From NCBI RefSeq assembly GCF_902499115.1, contig NZ_CABVPN010000001.1, positions 340,626-404,625 on the forward strand: a stretch of DNA of 64,000 nucleotides, written 5' to 3'. The stretch comes from Burkholderia diffusa (GTDB lineage Bacteria; Pseudomonadota; Gammaproteobacteria; Burkholderiales; Burkholderiaceae). Numbering within the stretch: the first letter of the stretch is position 1; each line of letters opens with the position of its first letter. Under the pieces are notes generated by a model that ran no database searches, was not told where the DNA came from, and saw nothing but the letters and a program-made list of their open reading frames with translations. The position numbers were made by a program, and so were the translations under genes. This document shows, piece after piece, positions 26,703 to 35,419 of the stretch.

Positions 26703-27719
26703 TCAGCGCGCGGCCTTCTGCACGAACTGCGGATCGACGCCGACCGAGTAGTCGGCGAGCACCGTCTGGATCGTGCCTTGCGATTTGAGGAAGGTGGCGG
26801 TGGCCGCGAGCGACTTCGCGGCGCCCGACTGCGCACCGCCGCCGAGCCAGGTCGGCGACGCCTGCTCGGCCGGCGTCGGGAACGCGTAGAGCGCGAGGCT
26901 CGCGGGCACGTCCTGCACGTTCGCGCCCGACACCTTCGCGACCGCCGCGACCTGCGGCGAACCGGCCTTCCACGCGGCCGCGTGCGCGCGGTAATCGGCG
27001 TCGGCGGACGCGAGCACCTTCACGAAGCGCGTGACGAACTCGGGGTTCTCGCGCGCGAACTTGCGGCTCACGACGAAGCCGTCGAACGTCGCCTTGCCAC
27101 TTTCTTTCGCAACCTGACCGGACGTCGTCAGCACCGTGCCAGACTGCTTGACCTTCGCGAGCACGGGATCCCAGATATAGGTCGCGTCGATGTCGCCGCG
27201 CGCCCACGCGGCCGCGACTTCGGGCGGACGCAGGTTGACGATCTTCACGTCGTTCGGATTCACGCCGGCGGCCTGCAGCGCGACGAGCGTATGGAAATGC
27301 GACGTCGACACGAACGGCACGCCGATCTTCTTGCCCTTCAGCGCCGCGATGCTCGTGACGCCCGAGCCGTTGCGCGCGACGAGCGCCTCGGCGTCGTTGA
27401 TGTTGTCGAGCACCCAGAACAGCGAGATATCGAGCCCCTGCGACAGGCCGGCCGCGATCGGGCTCGACCCGGCCTCGCCGAGCTGCACGGAGCCCGACGC
27501 GAGCGCGCGGATCACGTCGGCGCCGCTGTCGAGCTTTCGGAACGTGACCTTGTAGCCGGTCGCCTTTTCGACTTCACCGCTTGCCTGCGCGTAGCGCCAC
27601 GGCACGACCATGTCCTGGTACGCGATCACGACTTCGCGCGATTCGGCGTGCGCCGCGCCCAGCGCGGCAAAGGCGGTCAGCGCGACGGCGGCGCGGCGGA
27701 TGAAGCTGAAACGGGACAT
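26703..27719 (-). CDS. tauA: Taurine-binding periplasmic protein TauA
   Basis: Periplasmic substrate-binding protein of the taurine importer, 338 residues. A Sec signal peptide ends LGAAHA-ES near residue 25. Strong TauA-like segments include DSGADVIRALASGSVQLGEAGSSPIA, GKKIGVPFVSTSHFHTLVALQAAG and VNLRPPEVAAAWARGDIDATYIWDP. GGAGA stands 6 bases before the start. It is the first gene of tauABC; no tauD dioxygenase follows, so desulfonation must be encoded elsewhere if taurine is the sulfur source. The upstream gap has a TAAAGT that could be a -10. Confidence 0.94.
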   Translation of the reverse strand: MSRFSFIRRAAVALTAFAALGAAHAESREVVIAYQDMVVPWRYAQASGEVEKATGYKVTFRKLDSGADVIRALASGSVQLGEAGSSPIAAGLSQGLDISLFWVLDNINDAEALVARNGSGVTSIAALKGKKIGVPFVSTSHFHTLVALQAAGVNPNDVKIVNLRPPEVAAAWARGDIDATYIWDPVLAKVKQSGTVLTTSGQVAKESGKATFDGFVVSRKFARENPEFVTRFVKVLASADADYRAHAAAWKAGSPQVAAVAKVSGANVQDVPASLALYAFPTPAEQASPTWLGGGAQSGAAKSLAATATFLKSQGTIQTVLADYSVGVDPQFVQKAAR

Positions 27720-27908
27720 GCGGCTCTCCTTCGAATGCGGGCATTGCTGCGGGAGAGCCGACTTTACGAGCTTTGCGCGCGGCGGGAGCGAAGTTATCCT
27801 GCGAAGCTATCGATGCCGTTTCAGCTTTGCTTTCCACGTTCGACCGGATCGGGCATCCGGTCGGGTGGCGATTGTCGCGCGAACGCGCGGGCGGCAGCCG
27901 CACCAACG

Positions 27909-27937
27909 AAAAAGCCCGCATCGCTGCGGGCTTTTTT
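27909..27937 (-). terminator. Terminator of lipB-lipA
   Basis: GCCCGCA/TGCGGGC with a TCGC loop is flanked by A5 and T6, so it could work on either strand. It lies 37 bases past the lipA stop, and tauA points away from it. Confidence 0.85.
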
Positions 27938-27973
27938 CGATTGCATGACTTCTGCGGAACAGGCCAATGGCGC

Positions 27974-28966
27974 TCAGACCACCCCTGCCCCATGCGCCTG
28001 CAGATCGGCGTGATAGCTCGACCGCACCATCGCGCCGACGGCCGCGTGCGTGAAGCCCATCTTGTACGCCTCTTCCTCGTACATCTTGAACGTATCCGGA
28101 TGCACATACGCACGCACCGGCAGGTGGTGCTCGGACGGCTGCAGGTACTGGCCGATCGTCAGCATGTCGACGTCGTGCGCGCGCAGGTCGCGCATCACCT
28201 GCAGGATTTCCTCTTCGGTCTCGCCGAGGCCGACCATCAGGCCCGACTTCGTCGCGACGTCCGGATGCTGCGCCTTGAAGTCCTTCAGGAGCTTCAGCGA
28301 ATGCGCGTAGTCCGAACCCGGGCGCGCTTCCTTGTACAGGCGCGGCACCGTCTCGAGGTTGTGGTTCATCACGTCGGGCGGTGCCGCGTTCAGGATCGAG
28401 ATCGCGCGGTCGAGACGGCCGCGGAAGTCCGGCGTCAGGATCTCGATGCGCGTTTCCGGCGACTGCTCGCGCGTTTCGCGGATGCACTCGACGAAGTGGG
28501 CGGCGCCGCCGTCGCGCAGGTCGTCGCGGTCGACGCTCGTGATCACCACGTACTTGAGCTTCAGCGCGGCGATCGTGCGGGCCAGGTTCTTCGGTTCATC
28601 CGCGTCGAGCGGATCGGGACGGCCGTGGCCGACGTCGCAGAACGGGCAGCGGCGCGTGCACTTGTCGCCCATGATCATGAACGTCGCGGTGCCCTTGCCG
28701 AAGCATTCGCCGATGTTCGGGCAGCTCGCTTCCTCGCACACGGTGTGCAGGTTGTGCTCGCGCAGGATCGTCTTGATCTCGTTGAAGCGCGAACTGCCGG
28801 TGGCCGCCTTCACGCGGATCCATTCCGGCTTCTTCAGCTTCTCGATCGGAATGACCTTGATCGGGATGCGCGCCGTCTTCGCCTGCGCCTTCTGCTTGGC
28901 GGTCGGATCGTAGGCAGGGGTCGCGGCCGAATCGGCCGGTGCGGGAGAAGCGGTAACGTCAGTCAT
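27974..28966 (-). CDS. lipA: Lipoyl synthase LipA
   Basis: Radical-SAM enzyme that inserts two sulfurs into protein-bound octanoyl groups to make lipoate. The 330-residue product has both iron-sulfur clusters: the auxiliary C-x4-C-x5-C (CEEASCPNIGEC) and the radical-SAM C-x3-C-x2-C (CTRRCPFC). The conserved C-terminal RSSYHAD supplies the auxiliary-cluster serine. Its start overlaps the lipB end by 8 bases, so the two are translationally coupled. Confidence 0.98.
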   Translation of the reverse strand: MTDVTASPAPADSAATPAYDPTAKQKAQAKTARIPIKVIPIEKLKKPEWIRVKAATGSSRFNEIKTILREHNLHTVCEEASCPNIGECFGKGTATFMIMGDKCTRRCPFCDVGHGRPDPLDADEPKNLARTIAALKLKYVVITSVDRDDLRDGGAAHFVECIRETREQSPETRIEILTPDFRGRLDRAISILNAAPPDVMNHNLETVPRLYKEARPGSDYAHSLKLLKDFKAQHPDVATKSGLMVGLGETEEEILQVMRDLRAHDVDMLTIGQYLQPSEHHLPVRAYVHPDTFKMYEEEAYKMGFTHAAVGAMVRSSYHADLQAHGAGVV

Positions 28967-29714
28967 TCGATTGTTCCAGTGCCTGCGGCTTGTCGGCGGC
29001 CGCGGATTCGCCGTCGAGGTTGGCGATCAGACGCCCCACCAGCGTGTGGGCGACGTCGTTCCAGTCGGCGGCAACCTCGAGGCTCGCCATGTCGACGGTT
29101 TCCAGTCCGGCATAGCCGCACGGGTTGATCGCGAGAAACGGGCGCAGATCCATCTTCACGTTCAGGCTCAGCCCGTGATAGCTGCAGCCGTTGCGGATCT
29201 TCAGGCCAAGGGCCGCGATCTTCGCGCCCTCGTGCACGCCGGATGCCACGTAGATTCCGGGCGCGCCCGCCTTGCGGACCGAAGCGAGATTATACGCCGC
29301 GAGGGTTTCGATCACGGCCTCCTCGATCTTCGTCACGAGCGTGCGCACCATCAGCTTGCGCCGGCGCAGGTCCAGCAGCAGGTAAACGACGATCTGGCCG
29401 GGGCCGTGGTAGGTGATTTGCCCGCCGCGGTCGACCTTCACGAGCGGCACGCCGCTGTCGGCCACCAGCAGGTGGGCCGGGTCGCCGGCCTGGCCGAGCG
29501 TGTAGACGGGCGGATGCTCGACGACCCAGATTTCGTCGCCGGTGTCGGCCGTGCGCGTGTCGGTGAACGCGCGCATCGCGTCGAAGCTCGTCTCGTAGGC
29601 CTCGCTGCCCCGCCAGCGCACGGTGACCGGCGCGACGGGCTGAACCGGAGACCCGGCGGGCGATTCGGAAACAGCGACAGGCGTGGACACGATGGCAACC
29701 GGCGAGACGGACAT
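28959..29714 (-). CDS. lipB: Octanoyltransferase LipB
   Basis: Moves octanoate from octanoyl-ACP to lipoyl domains, providing the LipA substrate. The 251-residue product contains GGQITYHGPGQIVVYLLLDLRR and the catalytic Lys/Cys pair in ALGLKIRNGCSYHGLSLNV. An N-terminal Pro/Val-rich tail of about 45 residues precedes the domain. The start MSVSPVAIV is preferred; an upstream in-frame Met would run through a region that also holds the DUF2917 end. First gene of lipB-lipA. Confidence 0.95.
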   Translation of the reverse strand: MSVSPVAIVSTPVAVSESPAGSPVQPVAPVTVRWRGSEAYETSFDAMRAFTDTRTADTGDEIWVVEHPPVYTLGQAGDPAHLLVADSGVPLVKVDRGGQITYHGPGQIVVYLLLDLRRRKLMVRTLVTKIEEAVIETLAAYNLASVRKAGAPGIYVASGVHEGAKIAALGLKIRNGCSYHGLSLNVKMDLRPFLAINPCGYAGLETVDMASLEVAADWNDVAHTLVGRLIANLDGESAAADKPQALEQSND

Positions 29715-29797
29715 GGCCGGTAGTTTACCGAAAACCCATGCGTCTCGCCGGCTCTGGAAGGGGACGGATCGCGAGTATCCGTCGGAGGAAAGGCACG

Positions 29798-30124
29798 TCA
29801 GACGGTGCGCCAGCCGTCGTGGAGCAGCGCATTCACGCGATTGCGCAGCCGTGCGAGCGCGCCGCGCGCGACTTCCCCTGCCGGTCGCGACACCGAGAAT
29901 GCGACCTGCGCGCCCTGCCGGCCTTCCGCACTGAGCCACAGCCGCTCGCCGCGATGCAGCCGGAGCGTCTCGCCGTCGACCAGGAAGTAATCTTCGACGT
30001 CATTGCTGCGCGTCGCCCATACCGGCCCGCACTGCACCGTCAGGCGGGTGCTGCGCTGCACCTTCATCGGCACGGTTTCGCCCGCGGGAATTTCGAAGGT
30101 GATGCTTGAAGAAATTTCTTGCAT
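29798..30124 (-). CDS. DUF2917 domain protein
   Basis: Small protein of 108 residues matching the DUF2917 family found mostly in beta-proteobacteria. It is probably a compact beta-rich fold (TFEIPAGETVPMKVQRSTRLTVQCGPVWATRSND, DYFLVDGETLRLHRGERLWLSAEG). No function is known. GGCGGAG lies before the ATG at 30124; an ATG 15 bases upstream would use that ribosome site as coding. It diverges from a LysR gene and precedes lipB by 83 bases. Confidence 0.85.
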   Translation of the reverse strand: MQEISSSITFEIPAGETVPMKVQRSTRLTVQCGPVWATRSNDVEDYFLVDGETLRLHRGERLWLSAEGRQGAQVAFSVSRPAGEVARGALARLRNRVNALLHDGWRTV

Positions 30125-30226
30125 GATCGACTCCGCCAATAAATGCTTCGATGGCTACAATCGTAGTCATTTGAAGGCACTCGACCAAACGACCAATTTT
30201 CACGTCGATGTGAGGAAAATTAGCAA

Positions 30227-31216
30227 ATGGACCTCCGCCAGCTGCCTGCGCTGAACGCGATTCGCGCGTTCGAAGCCGCCGCCCGCCACGAGAATTTCTC
30301 CCGCGCCGCCGACGAGCTGTATGTCACGCACGGCGCGGTCAGTCACCAGGTTCGCGCGCTCGAGGAGGAGCTCGGCGTGCAGCTGTTCACGCGCAACGGC
30401 AAGCGGCTGTGCCTGACCGACGCCGGCATGCGCTACGCGCAGCAGGTCCGCAGCGCGCTGATGGTGATCGCCGATGCGACGCGCGAGGTGCGCGCAAGCG
30501 ACCGCAGCCGACGGCTGGTGGTGTCGATGCTGTCGTCGTTCGCCGCACGCTTCATCACGCCGCGCATCGGCACGTTCATCGAGCGGCATCCGGAAATCGA
30601 CGTCGAACTGCAGTCGACCAACTCGCTCACCGATTTCGCGCGCGACGACGTCGACCTCGCGATCCGGTTCGGCTCGGGCAGCTATCCGGGGCTGCATGTC
30701 GAGCCGCTGTTCGAGGAGGTGTTCTTTCCGGCGTGCTCGCCAACATTGAACGGCGGCAAGCTGCCGCAGACGCCCGCCGATCTCGTGCATTACAAGCTGC
30801 TGCGCTCGGACGACGAGCTGTGGCGGCCGTGGTTCGACGCGGCCGGGCTCGATACGCTGACCGAGCCGAAACGGGGAATTTTGTACCAGGACTCGTCGAA
30901 CCTGTTGCTGGCCGCGATCGACGGCCAGGGCATCGCGCTGGTGCGCCGCTCGCTCGCGGTGCACGACCTGCTGGACGGGCGCCTCGTGCGCCTGTTCGAC
31001 ATCGACGGGCAGAGCCCGTGGCACTATTTTTTCGTGTGTCCGCCGCCGCTCCTGAACACGCCGCGCGTGCAGGCGTTCAGGACCTGGCTGCTTCAGGAAG
31101 TCGCCGAATACAAGCTGCTGTGCGACGAGCTGGACGCGCGGCGCGCGGCGGGGAAGACCCCCGCCGAGTGCGCGCAGGAAGGCGGGTGGAAAGCGGCGCT
31201 CAGAGCACGACCTTGA
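30227..31216 (+). CDS. LysR-family regulator (GcvA-like)
   Basis: Transcription regulator of 329 residues, closest in pattern to GcvA/AmpR-type LysR proteins. The HTH is MDLRQLPALNAIRAFEAAARHENFSRAADELYVTHGAVSHQVRALEEELG; the effector domain spans about 90-300. GAGGAAAA precedes the start. It is divergent from DUF2917 (102-base gap with CTACAATCGTAG and TACAAT). Its last 17 bases overlap the end of the opposing ybeD gene. The target is unknown; DUF2917 is the obvious candidate. The glycine-cleavage genes that GcvA controls elsewhere are not present here. Confidence 0.92.
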   Translation: MDLRQLPALNAIRAFEAAARHENFSRAADELYVTHGAVSHQVRALEEELGVQLFTRNGKRLCLTDAGMRYAQQVRSALMVIADATREVRASDRSRRLVVSMLSSFAARFITPRIGTFIERHPEIDVELQSTNSLTDFARDDVDLAIRFGSGSYPGLHVEPLFEEVFFPACSPTLNGGKLPQTPADLVHYKLLRSDDELWRPWFDAAGLDTLTEPKRGILYQDSSNLLLAAIDGQGIALVRRSLAVHDLLDGRLVRLFDIDGQSPWHYFFVCPPPLLNTPRVQAFRTWLLQEVAEYKLLCDELDARRAAGKTPAECAQEGGWKAALRARP

Positions 31217-31508
31217 CCATCGGATGGCCGGTCAGTGCGCGGTAGATGTCGTCGAGCTGTTGCTGGCTGGTCGCGCGCACGGTGATCGTGAGGCCGGTGT
31301 AGTTGCCGCCGCTCGATGCACGCTCCTCGATTTTCTCGACGTCGATCTCGTTGTCGTGGACGGCCACGACCTTGAAGATCGTGTCCTTGAATTCCGGGTG
31401 CGCCTTGCCCATGATCTTGATCGGGAAATCGCACGGAAACTCCAGCAGCGACTCCTTCCGGGTATCGATCGCGCCGGTGACCTCGATGGTTTTGGTCGGT
31501 TCGCTCAT
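31200..31508 (-). CDS. ybeD: DUF493 family protein YbeD
   Basis: Small ACT-like alpha/beta protein of 102 residues, homologous to E. coli YbeD, suspected to have a regulatory role in lipoate metabolism. The body is FPCDFPIKIMGKAHPEFKDTIFKVV, with DNEIDVEKIEERASSGGNYTGLTITV. The second of two tandem ATGs is chosen because GGAG is then 6 bases away; it overlaps the preceding stop as ATGA. The 3' end overlaps the convergent LysR gene by 17 bases. Confidence 0.92.
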   Translation of the reverse strand: MSEPTKTIEVTGAIDTRKESLLEFPCDFPIKIMGKAHPEFKDTIFKVVAVHDNEIDVEKIEERASSGGNYTGLTITVRATSQQQLDDIYRALTGHPMVKVVL

Positions 31509-32434
31509 CATTTTCTCCGGGTTAGGTCAAACTGTTCAAACTCGCGTGCCTTCGCACGCTGGTATGCGTCGTACAACGCCGCGAACACGGGGCCCGGTTT
31601 GCCGCCCTGCACGGGCAGATCGTCGAGCGACGTGACGGGCAAAATTTCCTTCGTGGCCGACGTGATCATGATCTCGTCCGCCGAACGCAACTCGACCTCG
31701 CTGATCTCGCGCGCGACGAACCGAATGCCGCACTCCTCGGCCAGCTGCTCGACCAGCGCGTAGCGGATCCCTTCAAGGATCCTGTTGCTGCGCGGCGGCG
31801 CCATCAGCTCGCCGTTCTTCACGATCCATACGTTCGACGACGAACCTTCGGTCACGTTGTCGTCGCGCAGCTGGATCGTCTCGAACGCGTCGCGTTCGGC
31901 CGCATGCTGCGCCATCAGCACGTTGCCGAGCAGCGAAATCGACTTGATGTCGCAATGCAGCCAACGGCGATCCTCCGCCGTCACGCAGCGCACGCCCCGC
32001 GCGCGTTCCTCTTCCGACGGCAGCCGCAGCGGGTTCGTCATGACGAACACCGTCGGCACCGCGTTCGCCGGGAACGCATGGCCGCGCTTCGCGACGCCGC
32101 GCGTCACCTGCAGGTAGACGAGCGCATGGCCGTCGCCGAGGCCTTCCGCGTTCGCGGCGACCACGCGCTCGATCAACGCGCGCCAGCCGGCCGCGTCATG
32201 CGGATCGTCGATGCCGATCTTCTTCAGGCTGCGCGCGAGCCGCTCCAGATGCTGTTCGATCCGGAACGGCACGTGCGCGCCGTCGTGCGCATAAACGGGG
32301 ACGACTTCATACACGCCATCGCCGAAGATGAACCCGCGGTCGAGCACCGGCACCCGGGCTTGCGACAGCGGCACCAGTTCCTCCTGCGACGACACGCTGA
32401 GGTAGACGATCGGTTCGAATTCGGCTTGGCTCAT
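31508..32434 (-). CDS. D-amino-acid aminotransferase (class IV PLP enzyme)
   Basis: PLP-dependent fold-type IV transaminase, 308 residues, in the D-alanine/branched-chain family. The PLP lysine is in HCDIKSISLLGNVL near residue 160, with DDNVTEGSSSNVWIVKNGEL and RVPVLDRGFIFGDGVYEVVPVY typical of D-amino-acid transaminases. It follows dacA by 48 bases and overlaps ybeD at ATGA. Peptidoglycan D-amino-acid turnover with the D,D-carboxypeptidase is a reasonable role. Branched-chain substrate use cannot be excluded. Confidence 0.9.
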   Translation of the reverse strand: MSQAEFEPIVYLSVSSQEELVPLSQARVPVLDRGFIFGDGVYEVVPVYAHDGAHVPFRIEQHLERLARSLKKIGIDDPHDAAGWRALIERVVAANAEGLGDGHALVYLQVTRGVAKRGHAFPANAVPTVFVMTNPLRLPSEEERARGVRCVTAEDRRWLHCDIKSISLLGNVLMAQHAAERDAFETIQLRDDNVTEGSSSNVWIVKNGELMAPPRSNRILEGIRYALVEQLAEECGIRFVAREISEVELRSADEIMITSATKEILPVTSLDDLPVQGGKPGPVFAALYDAYQRAKAREFEQFDLTRRK

Positions 32435-32482
32435 GGCTATGACAGATGGGGATGAAGTCGTGAAAACAAAGGTCCGTCGTGC

Positions 32483-33799
32483 TTACTTCTTCTTGCTGAA
32501 CATCAGCAGGATCGAGTCCCAGATACGACCGAAGATACCCGCTTCCGGCACCGCCTGCAGCGCGACGACCGGGAACTCCGACAGCGTCTTGCCGTCGGCG
32601 ACGATCTTCACGGTACCGACCTGCTGGCCTTCCGCGAGCGGCGCGATCAGCGGCGCGTTGACCTCGACTTCCGGCTTGACCTTGTCACCCAGGCCGCGCG
32701 GCACGGTCACCCACTGGTCGCCCTTCACGCCGACCTGCACGGTGTTTTCCTTGCCCTTGTAGATGCGCGGCGTCGACATCGCCTGGCCGCCCTTGAACAG
32801 GCGCACCGCGTCGAACGCGCTATAGCCGTAGTTCAGCATCTTCATGCTGTCCTGCGTGCGCTCGCCTTCCTTCTGCTCGCCCATCATCACCGACACGAGA
32901 CGGCGCTGGCTGTCGACACCCGGGATCGCGCGCTTGGCCGACGCGATCAGGCAATAGCCGGCCGCTTGCGTATGGCCCGTCTTCAGGCCGTCGACCGTCG
33001 GATCCAGCCACAGCAGGCGGTTGCGGTTGCCCTGGCGGATGTTGTTGTACTTGAATTCCTTCTCCGAGAAGATGCTGTAGTACTGCGGAAAATCGCGGAT
33101 CAGGTGCGCGGACAGCTTCGCGAGGTCGCCGGCCGTCGTGTAGTGGTTCGGGTCGGGCATGCCGTTCACGTCGGCGAAGTGCGTGCCCTTCATGCCGAGG
33201 CGCGCCGCCTCGTCGTTCATCATCGTGACGAACTGCCCTTCGCTGCCGCCGACCAGTTCCGCCAGCGCGATCGCGGCGTCGTTGCCCGACTGGATGATCA
33301 TCCCGTATACGAGATCGTGCACCGACACGGGCTTGTTCGCCTCGATGAACATGCGCGACTCGTCGCGGCCGACGCGGCGCACCGCTTCGCTCGGCGTGAC
33401 GATCTGCTCCATCGAGATCTTCTTCTTGTCGAGCGCCTCGAACACCAGGTAGGCCGTCATCAGCTTCGTCAGCGACGCGGGCTCGACGCGTTCGTCGGCG
33501 TTGCCCGATGCGAGCACGGTGTTGCTCGTCGCATCGACGAGCACCCACGAGCGCGCGTTCACGCCCGGCGGCGGCACCGCGCCCGGCATGAACGTCGCGG
33601 GCGCGCCGGTGAACTGCTCGGTGGCGGCGGCCGGCGCGGCATGCGCGGCCTTTGCCTTGGCGGCCGGCTTCGCCTCGGCGACGACGATCGTCGACGCGAG
33701 TGCGACGGGCAGCATCACGCCCAGCGCGACGTTGCGCGCGGCGGTGCCGAAGGCGATGGAAGAAGCGAGGGACTTGAGGCCTTGGGGAGACAGACGCAT
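32483..33799 (-). CDS. dacA: D-alanyl-D-alanine carboxypeptidase (PBP5/6 type)
   Basis: Low-molecular-mass penicillin-binding protein that removes the terminal D-Ala of peptidoglycan peptides. The 438-residue product has a signal sequence (about 1-43, ending VVAEA). The catalytic S-x-x-K is Ser109-Leu-Thr-Lys112, with SGN at 171-173 and KTG at 273-275. A PBP5_C beta domain (about 340-415) and a C-terminal amphipathic segment (GIFGRIWDSILLMFSKKK) for membrane attachment follow. The start at 33799 gives the usual N-terminus; the longer upstream frame crosses a predicted promoter. Heads the dacA-transaminase-ybeD unit. Confidence 0.95.
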   Translation of the reverse strand: MRLSPQGLKSLASSIAFGTAARNVALGVMLPVALASTIVVAEAKPAAKAKAAHAAPAAATEQFTGAPATFMPGAVPPPGVNARSWVLVDATSNTVLASGNADERVEPASLTKLMTAYLVFEALDKKKISMEQIVTPSEAVRRVGRDESRMFIEANKPVSVHDLVYGMIIQSGNDAAIALAELVGGSEGQFVTMMNDEAARLGMKGTHFADVNGMPDPNHYTTAGDLAKLSAHLIRDFPQYYSIFSEKEFKYNNIRQGNRNRLLWLDPTVDGLKTGHTQAAGYCLIASAKRAIPGVDSQRRLVSVMMGEQKEGERTQDSMKMLNYGYSAFDAVRLFKGGQAMSTPRIYKGKENTVQVGVKGDQWVTVPRGLGDKVKPEVEVNAPLIAPLAEGQQVGTVKIVADGKTLSEFPVVALQAVPEAGIFGRIWDSILLMFSKKK

Positions 33800-34284
33800 G
33801 ATCGATTCAGGCTGGTGGCAGAAAGTGCGGCGCGAAACGCGCAGGGGTTGAACGGCAAGGCGGCGAGCGTTCCGGCGTTCGTCCGACTGCGTCGGACGGC
33901 ACGAAACGCGCCGGTTGGACTCATGCGGACGCGTTCGGTTCGCGGCCGTCGCGAGCGGGCGGACAGGCGGCGAAACGAGCGCCGCATGGGCCCGGCCGGG
34001 CCGCGGGCGACGCGAAATGCGGCCATTATACGTGGCCGCGAACGGCGTTTTCGCGAACCAGGGCTCAGGTGGCCACACCGAGGCTTCGGGAGGATAGCGC
34101 GGCTTCGCTGCGGAGAATCGTGCGCGAAGCCACGCGAAAGGCGTGCGCAGGCGCCGTGCAAGCCGGGTTGCGCCGCGCTTGAGCGGGCATGTGCGATCGT
34201 GTCGTGACACGGCGCGGCGCGATGTCGCGCGCGCGGCGGCATCGCGGTCGTGCGGCGGCGGCGCCGCACGCCGGGTTCAGCGGA
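33800..34284. other. Intergenic region upstream of dacA
   Basis: No gene is supported in these 485 bases. On the minus strand a perfect TATAAT lies at 34025-34030, so dacA may have a leader of about 220 bases; no good -35 is seen. A GTGCGGC/GCCGCAC hairpin at 34250-34269, just past the hydrolase stop, may end that transcript. Confidence 0.5.
34025..34030 (-). promoter_or_regulatory. -10 element (TATAAT) of dacA
   Basis: Perfect TATAAT on the minus strand. It is the best -10 match in this gap and lies in the direction of dacA. The -35 is weak. Confidence 0.5.
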
Positions 34285-34929
34285 TCAACGCCACGCGTCG
34301 ACGATGATGCGCTTCAGCACGTGCAGCTTGCGATGCAGGAAATGCTCGGCGCCGGGGATCACGACGACCGGCAGTTCCTGCGGCCGCGCCCAGTCGTAGA
34401 CCGATCCGATCGGCACCGTGTCATCGGTTTCGCCGTGGATCACGAGCGTGTTCTCCGGCACGTCGGCGACCTGCCAGCGGCTCGCGGCCGTGCCGACAAA
34501 CACCATCCGCTCGATCGTCTCGCCCGCGTCGCGCAACCGCTTCGCGACGTGCGACAGCACGAAAGTGCCGAACGAGAAGCCCGCGAGCACGAGCGGCAGG
34601 TCCGCATAGGCGGGCTGCGCGCGCATGTGCGCGAGCACGGCGAGCAGGTCGTCGGCCTCGCCGATGCCGTTGTCGTGCACGCCCTCGGTCGCGCCGACGC
34701 CGCGGAAGTTCGACCGGTACACCACGTAGTCGAGCTGGACCAGCGTGCGCGCGAGCGTTTGCGCGACCTTGTTGTCCATCGTGCCGCCGAACAGCGGATG
34801 CGGATGCGCGACGAGCGCGATGCCGCGCGGCGCGGCGCCGCCTTCGCGCACGGCGTCGGGCAGGTCGACCGCGATTTCGATCTGCCCGACCGGGCCGGGG
34901 ATCAGCGACTTCTGCGTATGAACGTTCAT
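34285..34929 (-). CDS. Alpha/beta-hydrolase (dienelactone-hydrolase-like)
   Basis: Cytosolic hydrolase of 214 residues. The nucleophile elbow is GFSFG near residue 118, the acid HGETDDTVP and the histidine PGAEHFLHRKL. The early HPHPLFGGTMDNKV motif is typical of a widespread proteobacterial subfamily of alpha/beta-hydrolases. The substrate is unknown. It is 13 bases downstream of the ferredoxin gene, probably co-transcribed. Confidence 0.9.
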   Translation of the reverse strand: MNVHTQKSLIPGPVGQIEIAVDLPDAVREGGAAPRGIALVAHPHPLFGGTMDNKVAQTLARTLVQLDYVVYRSNFRGVGATEGVHDNGIGEADDLLAVLAHMRAQPAYADLPLVLAGFSFGTFVLSHVAKRLRDAGETIERMVFVGTAASRWQVADVPENTLVIHGETDDTVPIGSVYDWARPQELPVVVIPGAEHFLHRKLHVLKRIIVDAWR

Positions 34930-34942
34930 TCGGCTGGCCCGC

Positions 34943-35260
34943 TCAGATCTTCAGGCGGTCGACGACCTTGCCGTCGCGCAGGTGCGATTCGACGATCTCG
35001 TCGATGTCGGCCTGATCGACGTACGTGTACCACGTGCCTTCCGGATACACGACCATCACCGGCCCTTCCTCGCAGCGGTCGAGGCAGCCGGCCTTGTTGA
35101 TGCGCACCTTGCCGGGCCCCGCGAGGCCAAGTTCCTTCACGCGCTTTTTCGCGTACTCCTGCATGGTCTGCGCATCGCATTGCGCGCAGCTCGGACGCTC
35201 GGCGCCCGGATCGCGCTGATTCAGGCAGAAAAAGACGTGGTGCTGGTAGTAGGAATCCAT
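34943..35260 (-). CDS. Thioredoxin-like [2Fe-2S] ferredoxin
   Basis: Small iron-sulfur protein of 105 residues with a thioredoxin-like fold (TRX_Fd family), as in NuoE-type and Aquifex-type ferredoxins. Cluster ligands are probably among Cys12, Cys25, Cys28, Cys59 and Cys63 (VFFCLNQRD, SCAQCD, AGCLDRCEEGP). The start MDSYYQHHVFF is the family N-terminus; a longer in-frame version is rejected. Its redox partner is not evident. Confidence 0.92.
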   Translation of the reverse strand: MDSYYQHHVFFCLNQRDPGAERPSCAQCDAQTMQEYAKKRVKELGLAGPGKVRINKAGCLDRCEEGPVMVVYPEGTWYTYVDQADIDEIVESHLRDGKVVDRLKI

Positions 35261-35419
35261 GATGGTGACGAGCGGCCCGGTGCGGTGCCGGGCGGAAAGA
35301 AGGGCGATTGCCGTTGCGCGCGGCAACGGATGTGCGGTCGATTATAGCGACCGGCGCGCACGGCTGCCCGCGATCGCCGCGAGGCGCGGCCGCGCGGCCC
35401 CGTTGCCGCTCCTGCGGCG

